Assembly (NCBI GenBank): GCA_964475125.1
Contig: CAYYWP010000067.1
Location: 1 to 21,135 of the forward strand
Reading direction: 5' to 3'
From: CAYYWP01 sp964475125
GTDB taxonomy: Bacteria; Desulfobacterota; Binatia; HRBIN30; CADEER01
DNA length: 21,135 bases
The notes under the pieces are model-generated. The model was not told the origin of the DNA and did not search any database. It saw nothing but the letters and a program-made list of their open reading frames with translations. How positions within the stretch are numbered: the stretch's first letter is position 1; the number at the start of each line of letters is the position of its first letter. Both the position numbers and the translations under genes were made by a program. Positions 6,449 through 15,128 of this stretch are shown one piece after another.

Positions 6449-9226
6449 TCAAAACGTCCCGCTGATACTAAAGTGTACCTCGCCGATCGATTCGCCGCTG
6501 CGGCGATCGATCTTGAAGCCGTAGTCGAGGCTGACCGGGCCGACCGGGGTCATGTAGCGCAGCCCCGGGCCGGTGCCTTTGCGAAAGTTGTTCCAGTTGA
6601 AGCCGTTGTTGAGCACGCCGTTGTCCCGCTCGCAGTTGCTACCGCATTGGGTGAGGAACAGGCCGCCCACGTCGATGAACAGCGCGCCGCTCAGCGCGTC
6701 CCAGATCGGCAGGCGTGCTTCGAGGCTGATCGTCATCGCCGTATCGCCGCCCAAGACGACGCCGCGGATATCGGTCGGGCCGAGGCTGTTCTCGGCGTAG
6801 CCGCGCACGGTGGTCGCTCCGCCGATGAAGTAGCGCTCGCGGATCGGCAGCACCTCCTCGCCGCTCAGGGCGCGGCCGTAGCCGAGGCGCGCATTGAGCA
6901 CGACGGTCAGCCACTGCGCCAGCGGATAGGCCTGGCTGTGCTGCAGGTTGGCCGTGCCGAACTGCACGCTCGACACGCCCGGCGGCGCGTAACGCAAGCG
7001 CAGCGTGTCGAACACGCCGCGCGTCGGCTCGAAGGGGTCGTCGCGCCCATCGTAGAGCACGAACGGCGACAGGCTGCTGGTGAAGAAGGTGCCTTCGTCC
7101 TGGGCGCGAAAGGCCAGGGGCTCGACGTCGAAGACATCGGCGTACGCGAGCTGCACTTCCGTGCCGACTTGCAGGCGCGGCAGGGGCAAGCGCGTGAAGC
7201 CGTTGCCGAGGGCGCCGCGCAAGATCTTGTACTGGTCGATGGCGCGCGTCGACCGTTCCCCGATCAGCTCCGCCGTCCACTGCCAGGCGCTGTGCAGCAA
7301 CTGCGGCTCGCGATAGCCGAGCACGGTGAGGAATTGCGACGAGTCGAGGTCCTCGGGCAAGACGCTGACGCGGCCGCGCAACCAGGCGCGGCGGGCGCGG
7401 CGGGCGACGTTGTCGTACGACACCTCGCCGTTGGCGGTCATGCCGTCGCGCGTGTTGTAGCCCACCCCCCAGGTCAGCCGGCCGGGCGGGCGCGGCGCGA
7501 CGGCGACGCCCACATCGGTAACCTCGCCGCGTTCGGAGAGCGGCTGCACCGTGACGCTGCGATAGGTGCCGAGCCGGTAGACGGCATCCTGTCCGTCTTG
7601 CAGCCGCTGGCGATCGAGCGGCGCACCGGTGGCGAACGGCAGGGCGTTGCGCACGACCTCGTCGCGGGTCTCGACGTTGCCCTGCACGATGATCTCCCCG
7701 ATCGTGCGGCGCGGGCCGCGCGCGATGCGCCAGCGCACCACCGCTTCGTCGACGCCGCCGACGCGTTGCCGCTCCACGATCGGCTCGACCGCGGCTTCGC
7801 TGTAGCCATCGCGCCGCAAGGCCGTGGCGATGGTCTGTCGATCCATCTCCAACTCGGCCGGGAACAGCGGCTGGCCGGCGACCGTCTGGTAACGCAGCGC
7901 CTGGCGCGACAAGCCGGTGAGATCGGGGCGCTCCACCGCCGCCACCATCGTGCGCGGGCCCTCCGCGACGTCGATGCGGACCTCGATCGTCCCCGCGTCG
8001 TCGTCGATCTCGAGGGGCGCGTCGACGACCCGCGCCTCGGCGAATCCCTGGGCGTGGTAGAACGCCGTCAGGCGCTGCACGTCTTCCGTGAAGACCGTGC
8101 GCACGAAGGCGCCGCGCCGCGGCCACGGCAGCCGGCGCGCCGGCTGGGTATTCATCTGCGCCGCCAGTTCGTCGTCCGACAGGCCGCGGTTGCCGACGAA
8201 ACGCACCCGCGTGATGGCGTAACGGCGCCCCTCGTCGATGACGAAGCGGATGCGTTCCGGCTCGGTCTCTTGGCGCTGCAGCGCGATCTTGATCCGGTAG
8301 TAGCCAGCTTCGCGATAGGCGCGCCGCATGCGGCCGGCGAGCTGACGCCAGGTCCCGTCGGTGATGACCAGCCGGGTCGTGAGATCGCTCAGGCCGAGGA
8401 GCTCCTCACGGCTGAAGTGGGTATTGCCCACCACCTCGATCTCCGCCCGCTGGCCGGCGTCCACCGTGTACCAGGCGACCGTGCGTTCGGGGTCGAGATC
8501 GACCCATTCGCCGTCGGCCTGGGCTTCGAGGTATCCGCCCGCCCGCAGCGCCGCGACCAGGGCTCGCCCACCGTCGCGCAGCACCTCGCGCCGCTGTCGC
8601 TCGCCGACGAGATGGCGCAGGGCGGCCTGCAGCTCGTCCACCGGCAGGCCGGTCTGGCCACTGGCGACGACGGCGGTGACGCGGCGCGGCGGACCTTCGC
8701 GAATCTCGATCTCGACATCGACTTCGCCGCGGCGCTTGGAGACGTGCGTGCGCACGCGCGCGTGGGGAAAGCCGAGCCGCCGGTAGCGTTCGACCAGGCG
8801 GTGGCGCGCCGCCGCGAGCTGCTGGCCGTCATAGAAGGCCCCCAGGCGCAGGCGCAGCGCCCGCTGCACCTCGCGCCAGCTCACCGCGTCGTAGCCCGTG
8901 ATGCGTAGGCCGGTGATGACCCAGCGTCGCTTGAGGACGATCGACACCACCGCGGCGCCGTCCTCGGGCTGCACGTCGACGGCGATGTGGCGAAAGATCT
9001 GCGCCTGCTCGAGCACCTGGCGCGTCGCCGCCAGCTGTTCCGCCGTCACCGGTTGGCCAACGCGGAGCGGCAGCGCGCGGCGCATGGCGGCCTCGTCGAA
9101 CCAGGCGTCGCAGGTAAAGCGCACCGCGCCCAGCGCTAGCCCCGGCGGTGCGTCCTCGATCGCCAGCGCGTGCGACGCAATCAGCAGCAGCGCCGCGCTC
9201 GCCCACCAGAGCCGCCCTCCCCGCAT
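6449..9226 (-). CDS. tamA: Omp85-family outer-membrane protein, TamA-like, with about seven POTRA repeats
   Basis: A signal peptide (residues 1-23, ending HALA) is followed by a long periplasmic region and a C-terminal 16-strand-type barrel. POTRA-like units can be delimited near 31-103, 104-178, 180-257, 260-333, 336-424, 425-505 and 506-580, several starting with the I-x-V-x-GN or I-x-G pattern typical of these repeats. The barrel, about 583-925, includes VRGYAEN, the family's VRGF/Y motif, and ends with an aromatic residue (SISGTF) as outer-membrane proteins usually do. Pairing with TamB suggests the TamA role in outer-membrane assembly or lipid homeostasis. E. coli TamA has three POTRAs and BamA five, so seven is large and BamA cannot be ruled out. 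A GTG at 9229 directly precedes the chosen ATG at 9226, which has GGTGAG six bases upstream. Confidence 0.85.
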   Translation of the reverse strand: MRGGRLWWASAALLLIASHALAIEDAPPGLALGAVRFTCDAWFDEAAMRRALPLRVGQPVTAEQLAATRQVLEQAQIFRHIAVDVQPEDGAAVVSIVLKRRWVITGLRITGYDAVSWREVQRALRLRLGAFYDGQQLAAARHRLVERYRRLGFPHARVRTHVSKRRGEVDVEIEIREGPPRRVTAVVASGQTGLPVDELQAALRHLVGERQRREVLRDGGRALVAALRAGGYLEAQADGEWVDLDPERTVAWYTVDAGQRAEIEVVGNTHFSREELLGLSDLTTRLVITDGTWRQLAGRMRRAYREAGYYRIKIALQRQETEPERIRFVIDEGRRYAITRVRFVGNRGLSDDELAAQMNTQPARRLPWPRRGAFVRTVFTEDVQRLTAFYHAQGFAEARVVDAPLEIDDDAGTIEVRIDVAEGPRTMVAAVERPDLTGLSRQALRYQTVAGQPLFPAELEMDRQTIATALRRDGYSEAAVEPIVERQRVGGVDEAVVRWRIARGPRRTIGEIIVQGNVETRDEVVRNALPFATGAPLDRQRLQDGQDAVYRLGTYRSVTVQPLSERGEVTDVGVAVAPRPPGRLTWGVGYNTRDGMTANGEVSYDNVARRARRAWLRGRVSVLPEDLDSSQFLTVLGYREPQLLHSAWQWTAELIGERSTRAIDQYKILRGALGNGFTRLPLPRLQVGTEVQLAYADVFDVEPLAFRAQDEGTFFTSSLSPFVLYDGRDDPFEPTRGVFDTLRLRYAPPGVSSVQFGTANLQHSQAYPLAQWLTVVLNARLGYGRALSGEEVLPIRERYFIGGATTVRGYAENSLGPTDIRGVVLGGDTAMTISLEARLPIWDALSGALFIDVGGLFLTQCGSNCERDNGVLNNGFNWNNFRKGTGPGLRYMTPVGPVSLDYGFKIDRRSGESIGEVHFSISGTF

Positions 9227-9233
9227 CACCGGC

Positions 9234-12200
9234 TCACCACAACCCGCTCAACAGGGTGAACGGCGTCAGCCGCCAGAACTCGTAGCGCAGCTCGACGCCG
9301 GCGGAGAAGGCGCCGGACTCCTTTTCGGTCTGGCTCTCCCAGCCGAGCGGCACGCTGACGCGCGGACCGAGGTGGTAGTTGACCTCGACGCGCGTGCGCG
9401 CGGCCACGCCGAAGGTCTGTCCCACCGAGGCGCTGAGGCTTTCGGTCAGATCCTTGCCGATCTTGAGCTGCGGCTCGAAGGTGCCGCTGGTGCGCGAGAA
9501 GCTCGGTTCGAACTCGATGCGATCGACGGGCAGCAGGCGTTGCGCCGGTCCCTCGACCAGGTCGGCGACCTGGGCGGGCACGACGCCGAGCGCGTCGGAG
9601 ATCGAGATGCCGCCGCCGGTGCGCAGCTGTGCGGTTGTCTTGCCGACCGCGATCAGGGTGGCGATATCGGTCTGCGAGAGGGTCGGATCGTCGCTGCTCA
9701 GGGTGACGCGCGGATCGGTGGTCGTCCCGGTCACTTGCACGGCCACGGTGTACGCCGCCTCGGGCGTGTTGATGAAGCTTTCGGCGCTCAGGTTCAGCGC
9801 CGCCGCCAAACCGAGATCGGGGCGAAAGTCGGCCGTCGCGCCGACCAACTCGAAGGTGCGACTGCGCACGTACACCTCGCCGTCCAGGGCCTCGACGCGC
9901 CCCTCGAGCACGGGCTGCGCCGCGCGACCGCGCAGGCGCACGTCGGCGCGTCCCTCGAGCCGGGCGATGTTGTTCTCGACGTACAGCTCGCCCGGAGCGA
10001 TGACGTGCAGGTCTAGTGTGAGGTCGCGGCCACCCGGCGAGCGCGGCGCAGCGGCGAGGGCGCGATCGAAGCTCGGCAGGAGGTCGGTCAGGCCGACGTC
10101 GCGATCGTAGAGCAGGCGCGCGATTGCGATCTCGCCCGCCAGGTGCGGCGCCTGCCAGCTCCGGTCGAGACGGCCGCGCGCCGACACTTCCAGATCGAGC
10201 CCGGGCAGCGGCTCGAGGCCGACGTCGCTCAGCTCCCAGGTCAGTTGCGGGCCAGCGCGCCAGTCGATCAGCCCGCCGACGGCGAATCGGCCGCTGTTCA
10301 TACGGCCGCCGAGCGCCTCGATGCGCAGCGCATCGCCGTCCAGCAGGAACCGGCCATCGGTGTGGCTGATCGACACCGGGAGGCCGGCATCCAAGGCCAA
10401 CGCCTCGATCGTCACCGCTCCGCGCGCCTCCCAGCCGCGCGACTCGCGCGCCACCGTCGCGTCGAGGCTGAATCGCCCCGCGGCGGACTCGATCGGAGGG
10501 CCGGCGAGCTCGAGCAGCTCGAGACTGCCGCTGCCTTGCAGATCGATGCGCCCGCGGCCGTCGAATCCGCCCTCGCCGGCGATGGCGAGGATCGAATCCC
10601 CCGCTCGCAGGACGCCCCGCTCGAGCCGGCAGCGCCGCCTCGCACAGCGGCCGACCAGCGGCGCCTCGAGGACGAGAACCAGCGGCCCGTTCGAGATGGT
10701 GAGCGCGCTCATCTCGAGGGTCACCGCGCTGTCACTCAGGGCCGCCAGCCGGCCGTCGACGTGCAGCGCGCCGCTACTGGCGATGCGCAGTTCGGACGGC
10801 GCGCTCGACAGCGCGGGCAGCTCCGCTTCCCGCCAGATGCCGTCGATGGTGAACGGGTGTCCGGGGTCGCGGCCCACCCGCCCGTTCACCGACACGGCGC
10901 CGCCGAACAGTACCGCGCTGCCATGCCAGTCTCCGCCGCGCGCCGTCGCCGAGATCGACAGCGCCCCGAGCGGGGCGTTGAAAGCGACGAGGTCGGCGGC
11001 GCTCAAGGCGACGTGGCCGTCGAGATGTTGCAGCCCGCCGCGCAGCGCCGCGTCGAGCCGCAACGTGCCGCCCAGGTGCGGCGCGCCATCGCGCCAGGCA
11101 CTGCCCAGCGTCCAGCCGTCGCTGCGCAGCTCGATGGCGAGGTCGGCGGCGGCGCGGCCGCTGGCGGTGACCGCGAGCCGTTGTTGGGCGCGATTGCGCG
11201 CCGTGGCATCGAGCGCCCAGCGTTCGCCGTCGGCGCGCAGCGCGGCCTGCACCTGCGCCACCACCTCGCCCGCGATCGACAGATCATCGAGGCGCGCCGT
11301 GCCCTCGAGCCGCAAGCCCGACCACGGCCCCGACGCCGACGCTGCAAGGGCCATTCCCCCGCCGGTCAGCGGCGGCTGCGCGCCCGTCGCGGCTTCCAGC
11401 AGCGCCGCCAGCAGGCTGCCGTCGAGCCCCTGGGCGCGCACCTGCCAGTGATTCTCGGCATCGGCCGCGAGGGCGATCGTCCCCTCCGCCGCCAGCGTGC
11501 CGCCGCCGATCCCGGCCGTGACGCGCAGATTGCGCAACGCCTGCCGATTGCCGGTCCCCTCGGCCTCGAAACGCGCCACCGAGAGATCCCGCCAGCGCAG
11601 GTCGCGCAGACTCAGCCGCCCGCCGATCTCCGGTTCGGCGAGGGTGCCGGCAAAGCGGGCCGCGGCGCTGACCTCGGCGCGCCACTGTTGCGCCGCACCC
11701 GCCGGCAGCAGTGCACGCACGGCTGCGATGTCTCGGAGCTCCAGTGTCACCTCGCCTTGCAATGCCCCGCCAGCGTCGAGCGACCACTCACCGTGCACGC
11801 GATTCGCCACGCCCTGCGCCAGCTCGAGCTGCGCGCTCCCGGCGCCGGCGCCGTAGCGCGCAGCAGCGTGCCAGGTCAGGGCGGCGCCGGGAGCGCGCGG
11901 GACGAAGCCGCCATCGCCGTCTGCGCTCACGCGCAGTGGCGCCAATGTCCCCGACAGCGTCAGCCCGCCGTGCCCCACCAGTGCCGGCGCGGCGTCCGCA
12001 CCGGGCACGGGCAGTGCCGAGAGCGCCACATCACCCAGGCGAACCTCCGCTCGATAGCTCAGCGCATCGTCGAGTTGCAGCGTCGCGGTCAGCTCCGTGG
12101 TGCCGCCGACTCCCTGCAGCCGGGCCGCCGTGACCTCGGCACGCTGGCGGTCGGCGGCGAACTCGAGCCGCGCCGCGCCGAGCGACTGGCCGGCGAGCGT

Positions 12201-13040
12201 CAGGTTCGGCACCGCCAGCACGCCGCGCAGAGCTGGGGCTTGCAGCGGACCGGTCAGGGTCGCATCCAGCCCTGCCGTCCCGCCCACACCAGCCGCGGCC
12301 TCGCCGAACCACGCCTGCTGACCGAGCTCGACAGTCGCCTCGATCCGCAGCCCCTCGCCTTGCTCCGTCGTGTCGAGCCTGAGACCCGGGGAGTCGATGC
12401 CGAGAGAGCGCAAGTGCCACCCGGCCTCGCTGTCCTCGAGGCGCAGGCTGAGCGCATCGAGAGCGGCAGCGCGCCCGTCGAGATCGAGGCGCAGGCGCGC
12501 CGCCGTGGCCGCCAGCGACAGACGCCGAGAGGCCGCATCGACCGACACCGCCGTCTCCACCCAGTCGCCTTCCTCGAGGCGAGCCGCCGGTTGCTCGGAC
12601 AGGTGCGCCCGCGGCGCGCGCAGCGTGAGGTGGAGGCGAAACGGCGGCGGGATCACCGTCTCGTCGGCCGGCGCGGGCAGCGCCCGCAACAGCGCCGGCA
12701 CATCCACCTCGGGTTGATCGACCATCGCGTCGATCACCGGCCGCCACTCGCGCAGGCTGGCGCCGGCGAGCAGTCGCACCTGCACGCCGTGCGCCCGTGC
12801 GATCGCGCCGCCCTCGCCGAGCGCCAGCCCGGTGACACCCAACGCCGGCGGCAGGAACCCCACGTGCAGGGTCTCGAGGCGCAGCGGCGCACCCAGCCAG
12901 GCACTGCCCTGCCGTTCGATCAGCCCTTGAACCGCCCCCTCGATGCGAGCCCGCAGCAGCTCCCCGCGCACCGCGAGCAGCACCGACGCCGCGGCGATGG
13001 CGAGCGCGAGGAAAACGCAGAGCGCACGCAGCCACTTCAT
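9234..13040 (-). CDS. tamB: TamB-type inner-membrane-anchored translocation/lipid-transfer protein
   Basis: The 1268-residue protein is close to E. coli TamB (about 1260). An N-terminal signal-anchor (residues 5-25) is followed by a very long region of short alternating hydrophobic beta strands (AsmA-like in the first several hundred residues). This predicts the taco-shaped groove thought to carry phospholipids across the periplasm. The last 350 or so residues match the TamB/DUF490 domain: GRVEALDGEVYVRSRTFELV, then AYTVAVQVTGTTTDPRVTLSSDD, TLSQTDIATLIAVGK, and a C-terminal beta segment ending in aromatic residues. It precedes the Omp85 gene by only a few bases, so the two form one unit with tamB first, the reverse of the enterobacterial order. 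No strong Shine-Dalgarno was seen at the ATG. Confidence 0.9.
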   Translation of the reverse strand: MKWLRALCVFLALAIAAASVLLAVRGELLRARIEGAVQGLIERQGSAWLGAPLRLETLHVGFLPPALGVTGLALGEGGAIARAHGVQVRLLAGASLREWRPVIDAMVDQPEVDVPALLRALPAPADETVIPPPFRLHLTLRAPRAHLSEQPAARLEEGDWVETAVSVDAASRRLSLAATAARLRLDLDGRAAALDALSLRLEDSEAGWHLRSLGIDSPGLRLDTTEQGEGLRIEATVELGQQAWFGEAAAGVGGTAGLDATLTGPLQAPALRGVLAVPNLTLAGQSLGAARLEFAADRQRAEVTAARLQGVGGTTELTATLQLDDALSYRAEVRLGDVALSALPVPGADAAPALVGHGGLTLSGTLAPLRVSADGDGGFVPRAPGAALTWHAAARYGAGAGSAQLELAQGVANRVHGEWSLDAGGALQGEVTLELRDIAAVRALLPAGAAQQWRAEVSAAARFAGTLAEPEIGGRLSLRDLRWRDLSVARFEAEGTGNRQALRNLRVTAGIGGGTLAAEGTIALAADAENHWQVRAQGLDGSLLAALLEAATGAQPPLTGGGMALAASASGPWSGLRLEGTARLDDLSIAGEVVAQVQAALRADGERWALDATARNRAQQRLAVTASGRAAADLAIELRSDGWTLGSAWRDGAPHLGGTLRLDAALRGGLQHLDGHVALSAADLVAFNAPLGALSISATARGGDWHGSAVLFGGAVSVNGRVGRDPGHPFTIDGIWREAELPALSSAPSELRIASSGALHVDGRLAALSDSAVTLEMSALTISNGPLVLVLEAPLVGRCARRRCRLERGVLRAGDSILAIAGEGGFDGRGRIDLQGSGSLELLELAGPPIESAAGRFSLDATVARESRGWEARGAVTIEALALDAGLPVSISHTDGRFLLDGDALRIEALGGRMNSGRFAVGGLIDWRAGPQLTWELSDVGLEPLPGLDLEVSARGRLDRSWQAPHLAGEIAIARLLYDRDVGLTDLLPSFDRALAAAPRSPGGRDLTLDLHVIAPGELYVENNIARLEGRADVRLRGRAAQPVLEGRVEALDGEVYVRSRTFELVGATADFRPDLGLAAALNLSAESFINTPEAAYTVAVQVTGTTTDPRVTLSSDDPTLSQTDIATLIAVGKTTAQLRTGGGISISDALGVVPAQVADLVEGPAQRLLPVDRIEFEPSFSRTSGTFEPQLKIGKDLTESLSASVGQTFGVAARTRVEVNYHLGPRVSVPLGWESQTEKESGAFSAGVELRYEFWRLTPFTLLSGLW

Positions 13041-13169
13041 CCGGTCGTGATACCACCCCGCCCCAGCGCTCCGCGCACGCTAGCGGATCGCCAGGTCGGG
13101 GGCGAGGCTGGGCACCGCCGCCTTGACCACCCGGGTCGGACACAATAAGCCCAACCACCGAGATCGTTC

Positions 13170-14291
13170 GTGACCGAGCTGCCGCGCCTCGATCGGCCCG
13201 AAGGTGAGCCGACCGAATACCTGCCCGTAAGCGCCGGGGCGCTGCCCGGCGCGCGCTGGATGCGCTGGGCGTTCGTGCTCGGCCTGCTGGCGCTGGCCGG
13301 CCTGTTCGCCGTTGCCGACACGCGCGAGCTGTGGTCGGTGTTGACCGGCGTCAGCGGCTGGCGGTTGACGCTGCCCATCCTGTGCATGCTGGCCAGCTAC
13401 CTCACCATGGCCCGGTCGTATCAGGGCATCAGCCGGGCGGCGGGATGTCCGGTGCGACTCACCGACATGCTGAAGATCACCTTCGTGGCCAACGCCGTGA
13501 ACTACCTCGTTTCCACTGCCGGCCTGTCTGGCTTCGGCGTGCGCATGTATTTCTTCACTCGCCTGGGCATCCCGTCGCAAACGGCGATCGTCATCTCGCT
13601 GGCGCAGACGTTTCTCACCAACTGCACCCTGCTGGCGTTCCTGCTGGCGGGTTTCGCCTACGTGTTGGCCAGCAGCTCCTTGCCGCCGTCCGCGCTGATC
13701 GTCGTCACCACGCTGCTGGTCGCCTTCTCCGCCTGCGCCGTGCTGGCGGCGGCGCTGTTGTGTCATCCGCGGCTGCGCCGCCGCGGCCTCTTCTGGTTGG
13801 CGCAAGTGGCGCACTGGGCCCTGCATCGCCTGTGGCCGCACCGCGCGCCGGCGCGCACCCACATCTGGCGCTATCAGTTCAACCTCAATCGCGGCATCGG
13901 CTTCCTGCTGGCGCGCAAGCGCGCCATGCTCGGGCCCTTCTTCTACATCATGCTCGACTGGCTGTGCACGATCTTCATCCTCCACACCGCCTTTTACGCC
14001 GTGCACTACGCGATCCCGATCGGGCGCACCATCGTCGGCTTCGCCGTCGGCATGCTGCTGTCGCTCGCCTCGCTGATCCCCGGCGGCCTCGGCGTGGTCG
14101 AGGCATCGATGGCGGCGGTGTTCGCCAGCATGCAGGTCCCCTTCGAAACCGCCGTGGTCGCGGTGCTGATCTTTCGCGTCGCCTACTACGTGCTGCCGCT
14201 GCTGATCAGCCTGTTCTTCCTGCACGGCATGTACGTGCAGGGCGCCAATCTCAGCCGCGAGTTGGCCGACCGCCCGCCCAGCGAGCGCTGA
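13170..14291 (+). CDS. Flippase-like polytopic membrane protein (UPF0104/LPG synthase TM-region family)
   Basis: The 373-residue protein has a cytoplasmic N-terminal tail of about 30 residues and about eight hydrophobic segments (for example 32-49, 64-81, 137-167, 175-198, 254-280, 286-305, 325-350). It contains the family signature SLIPGGLGVVE at 301-311, and an NAVNYLVSTAGLSGFGVR segment (108-125) like the conserved N-proximal loop of lysylphosphatidylglycerol synthase transmembrane regions. The soluble aminoacyl-transfer domain of MprF is absent, so lipid flipping or transport is more likely than lipid aminoacylation. Translation starts at a GTG. The gene is divergent from tamB and overlaps the convergent CDP-alcohol phosphatidyltransferase by 41 bases. 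Confidence 0.82.
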   Translation: MTELPRLDRPEGEPTEYLPVSAGALPGARWMRWAFVLGLLALAGLFAVADTRELWSVLTGVSGWRLTLPILCMLASYLTMARSYQGISRAAGCPVRLTDMLKITFVANAVNYLVSTAGLSGFGVRMYFFTRLGIPSQTAIVISLAQTFLTNCTLLAFLLAGFAYVLASSSLPPSALIVVTTLLVAFSACAVLAAALLCHPRLRRRGLFWLAQVAHWALHRLWPHRAPARTHIWRYQFNLNRGIGFLLARKRAMLGPFFYIMLDWLCTIFILHTAFYAVHYAIPIGRTIVGFAVGMLLSLASLIPGGLGVVEASMAAVFASMQVPFETAVVAVLIFRVAYYVLPLLISLFFLHGMYVQGANLSRELADRPPSER

Positions 14292-14814
14292 GCCGGGCGG
14301 CGATCGACCAGGCCGAATACACCGGCACGGCGGCGAACCACAGCTCGGCGAGCCGGTGCGACGGGTTCGGCAGGGTGAGGGCCTGCTCGGCCACCAGGAC
14401 GCCGACGAGCGCGTAGTTCAGGACGCCGCCGATATGGCCGGCGCGGCTTCTGATCAGCAGCGACGCCGCATCGCGGCGACTGAGCGAGTCACCGACATAC
14501 ACCGCGAAGGCGGTGGCGATCGCTACCGGCACCCACCAGGGAGCGCGCCCGAGCCAGACGTAGGTCGCCAGGGCGGCGAGCAGGAAGACGATGTCGGCGC
14601 CATGATCGAGCGCGTGACCGCGCCGCGACGCCGCGCCGAAGCGGCGAGCCACCGGTCCATCGACCAGGTCACTGAGCGCCACGGCACCGAAGACGACGGC
14701 GGCTGGCCACGCCGCTCCGCCCTGTCCGGCATGCCACGCCGCGGCAGCGAACACGGGCGTCAGCAGGAGGCGCAGGGTGGTGATGGCGTGCGCGATGTGG
14801 CGGTGCGCGGGCAT
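14251..14814 (-). CDS. CDP-alcohol phosphatidyltransferase family protein
   Basis: The 187-residue integral membrane enzyme has the complete family signature D-x2-DG-x2-AR-x8-G-x3-D-x3-D: D49, D52, G53, A56, R57, G66, D70 and D74. These residues bind the CDP moiety and two metal ions, and D74 is the expected catalytic base. Such enzymes transfer a diacylglyceryl-phosphate or similar group from a CDP-alcohol to an acceptor alcohol such as glycerol phosphate, inositol or serine. The acceptor cannot be told from sequence; phosphatidylglycerophosphate synthase (PgsA-like) is the usual default. About five or six membrane segments follow the normal pattern. Its end overlaps the convergent flippase-like gene by 41 bases. 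No clear Shine-Dalgarno precedes the ATG. Confidence 0.85.
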   Translation of the reverse strand: MPAHRHIAHAITTLRLLLTPVFAAAAWHAGQGGAAWPAAVVFGAVALSDLVDGPVARRFGAASRRGHALDHGADIVFLLAALATYVWLGRAPWWVPVAIATAFAVYVGDSLSRRDAASLLIRSRAGHIGGVLNYALVGVLVAEQALTLPNPSHRLAELWFAAVPVYSAWSIAARLSARWAGGRPTRG

Positions 14815-14850
14815 CGTCGCGCGGCGGCCGTCATGCCGCCTGACGATGTG

Positions 14851-14910
14851 CCCCGGTAGCGGCTGCGGCGAGTCGCCGCCCCGCGGGTGACAGCGCGGGC
14901 GCTACCGGGG
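14851..14910. repeat. Perfect three-way-junction palindrome (REP-like), copy A
   Basis: The closing stem CCCCGGTAGCG (14851-14861) pairs perfectly with CGCTACCGGGG (14900-14910). Inside it are two further hairpins: GCGGC-GAGTC-GCCGC (14865-14879, extendable by two pairs) and CCCGCG-GGTGACAG-CGCGGG (14880-14899). A related, truncated copy lies at the right end of the window in the opposite orientation. Both have GTAGC at the closing stem and a CTGT-containing loop on the matching strand. Confidence 0.75.
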
Positions 14911-15066
14911 CCGATGGTGCCTGGGATCCCCAGGCAGGAATCACCTCACGCAGCGCGTCGCGTGGCGACGCGCCGGGTCGGGCCGCACGCGGGCTGGAGC
15001 GGTCGTTGACCGTCGGCCGTCCAGAGTGATCCGCGTCGCCAAACCGATCATTGCTGTGAAGCCGGC

Positions 15067-15111
15067 CTAAGGGGCCACCACCTCACTGATCACCGTAGGG
15101 AATAATTGCAC
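15067..15111 (-). CDS. Possible 14-residue micro-ORF behind an extended Shine-Dalgarno
   Basis: A GTG at 15111 starts a 14-codon frame, MQLFPTVISEVVAP, ending at a TAG at 15067-15069. AGGAGG (15124-15119) lies seven bases before it, inside AGAAAGGAGGTGGTCC, which matches the anti-Shine-Dalgarno almost end to end. This is the strongest ribosome-binding signal in the window. The peptide has no family I recognise. It could be a leader peptide, but the next gene on this strand starts about 250 bases on, past several hairpins. The frame also extends upstream as a longer Arg-rich ORF, which I consider a shadow. The stretch may instead be a 16S-tail look-alike with no translated product. Confidence 0.3.
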   Translation of the reverse strand: MQLFPTVISEVVAP

Positions 15112-15128
15112 TGGACCACCTCCTTTCT
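15092..15128 (+). other. Sequence resembling the 3' end of 16S rRNA
   Basis: ACCGTAGGG (15092-15100), then ten unrelated bases, then CTGGACCACCTCCTTTCT (15111-15128). The 16S rRNA 3' end reads ACCGTAGGG, ten bases, CTGGATCACCTCCTTTCT in many bacteria. So 26 of 27 bases match in two blocks at identical spacing. Helix 45 pairing is not preserved in the middle, so this is not a functional rRNA end. Confidence 0.45.

Noticed and set aside
6473..8908. 811-codon plus-strand ORF opposite the Omp85 gene
   Set aside because: It is a GC-driven antisense frame; the minus strand encodes a complete Omp85 protein.
10143..13148. 1001-codon plus-strand ORF opposite tamB
   Set aside because: It is an antisense frame with low-complexity Arg/Gln/Ala composition; tamB has the correct length and C-terminal domain.
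15092..15128. Real 16S rRNA gene end
   Set aside because: Only about 37 bases resemble the 16S tail, helix 45 does not pair, and no upstream rRNA sequence is present.
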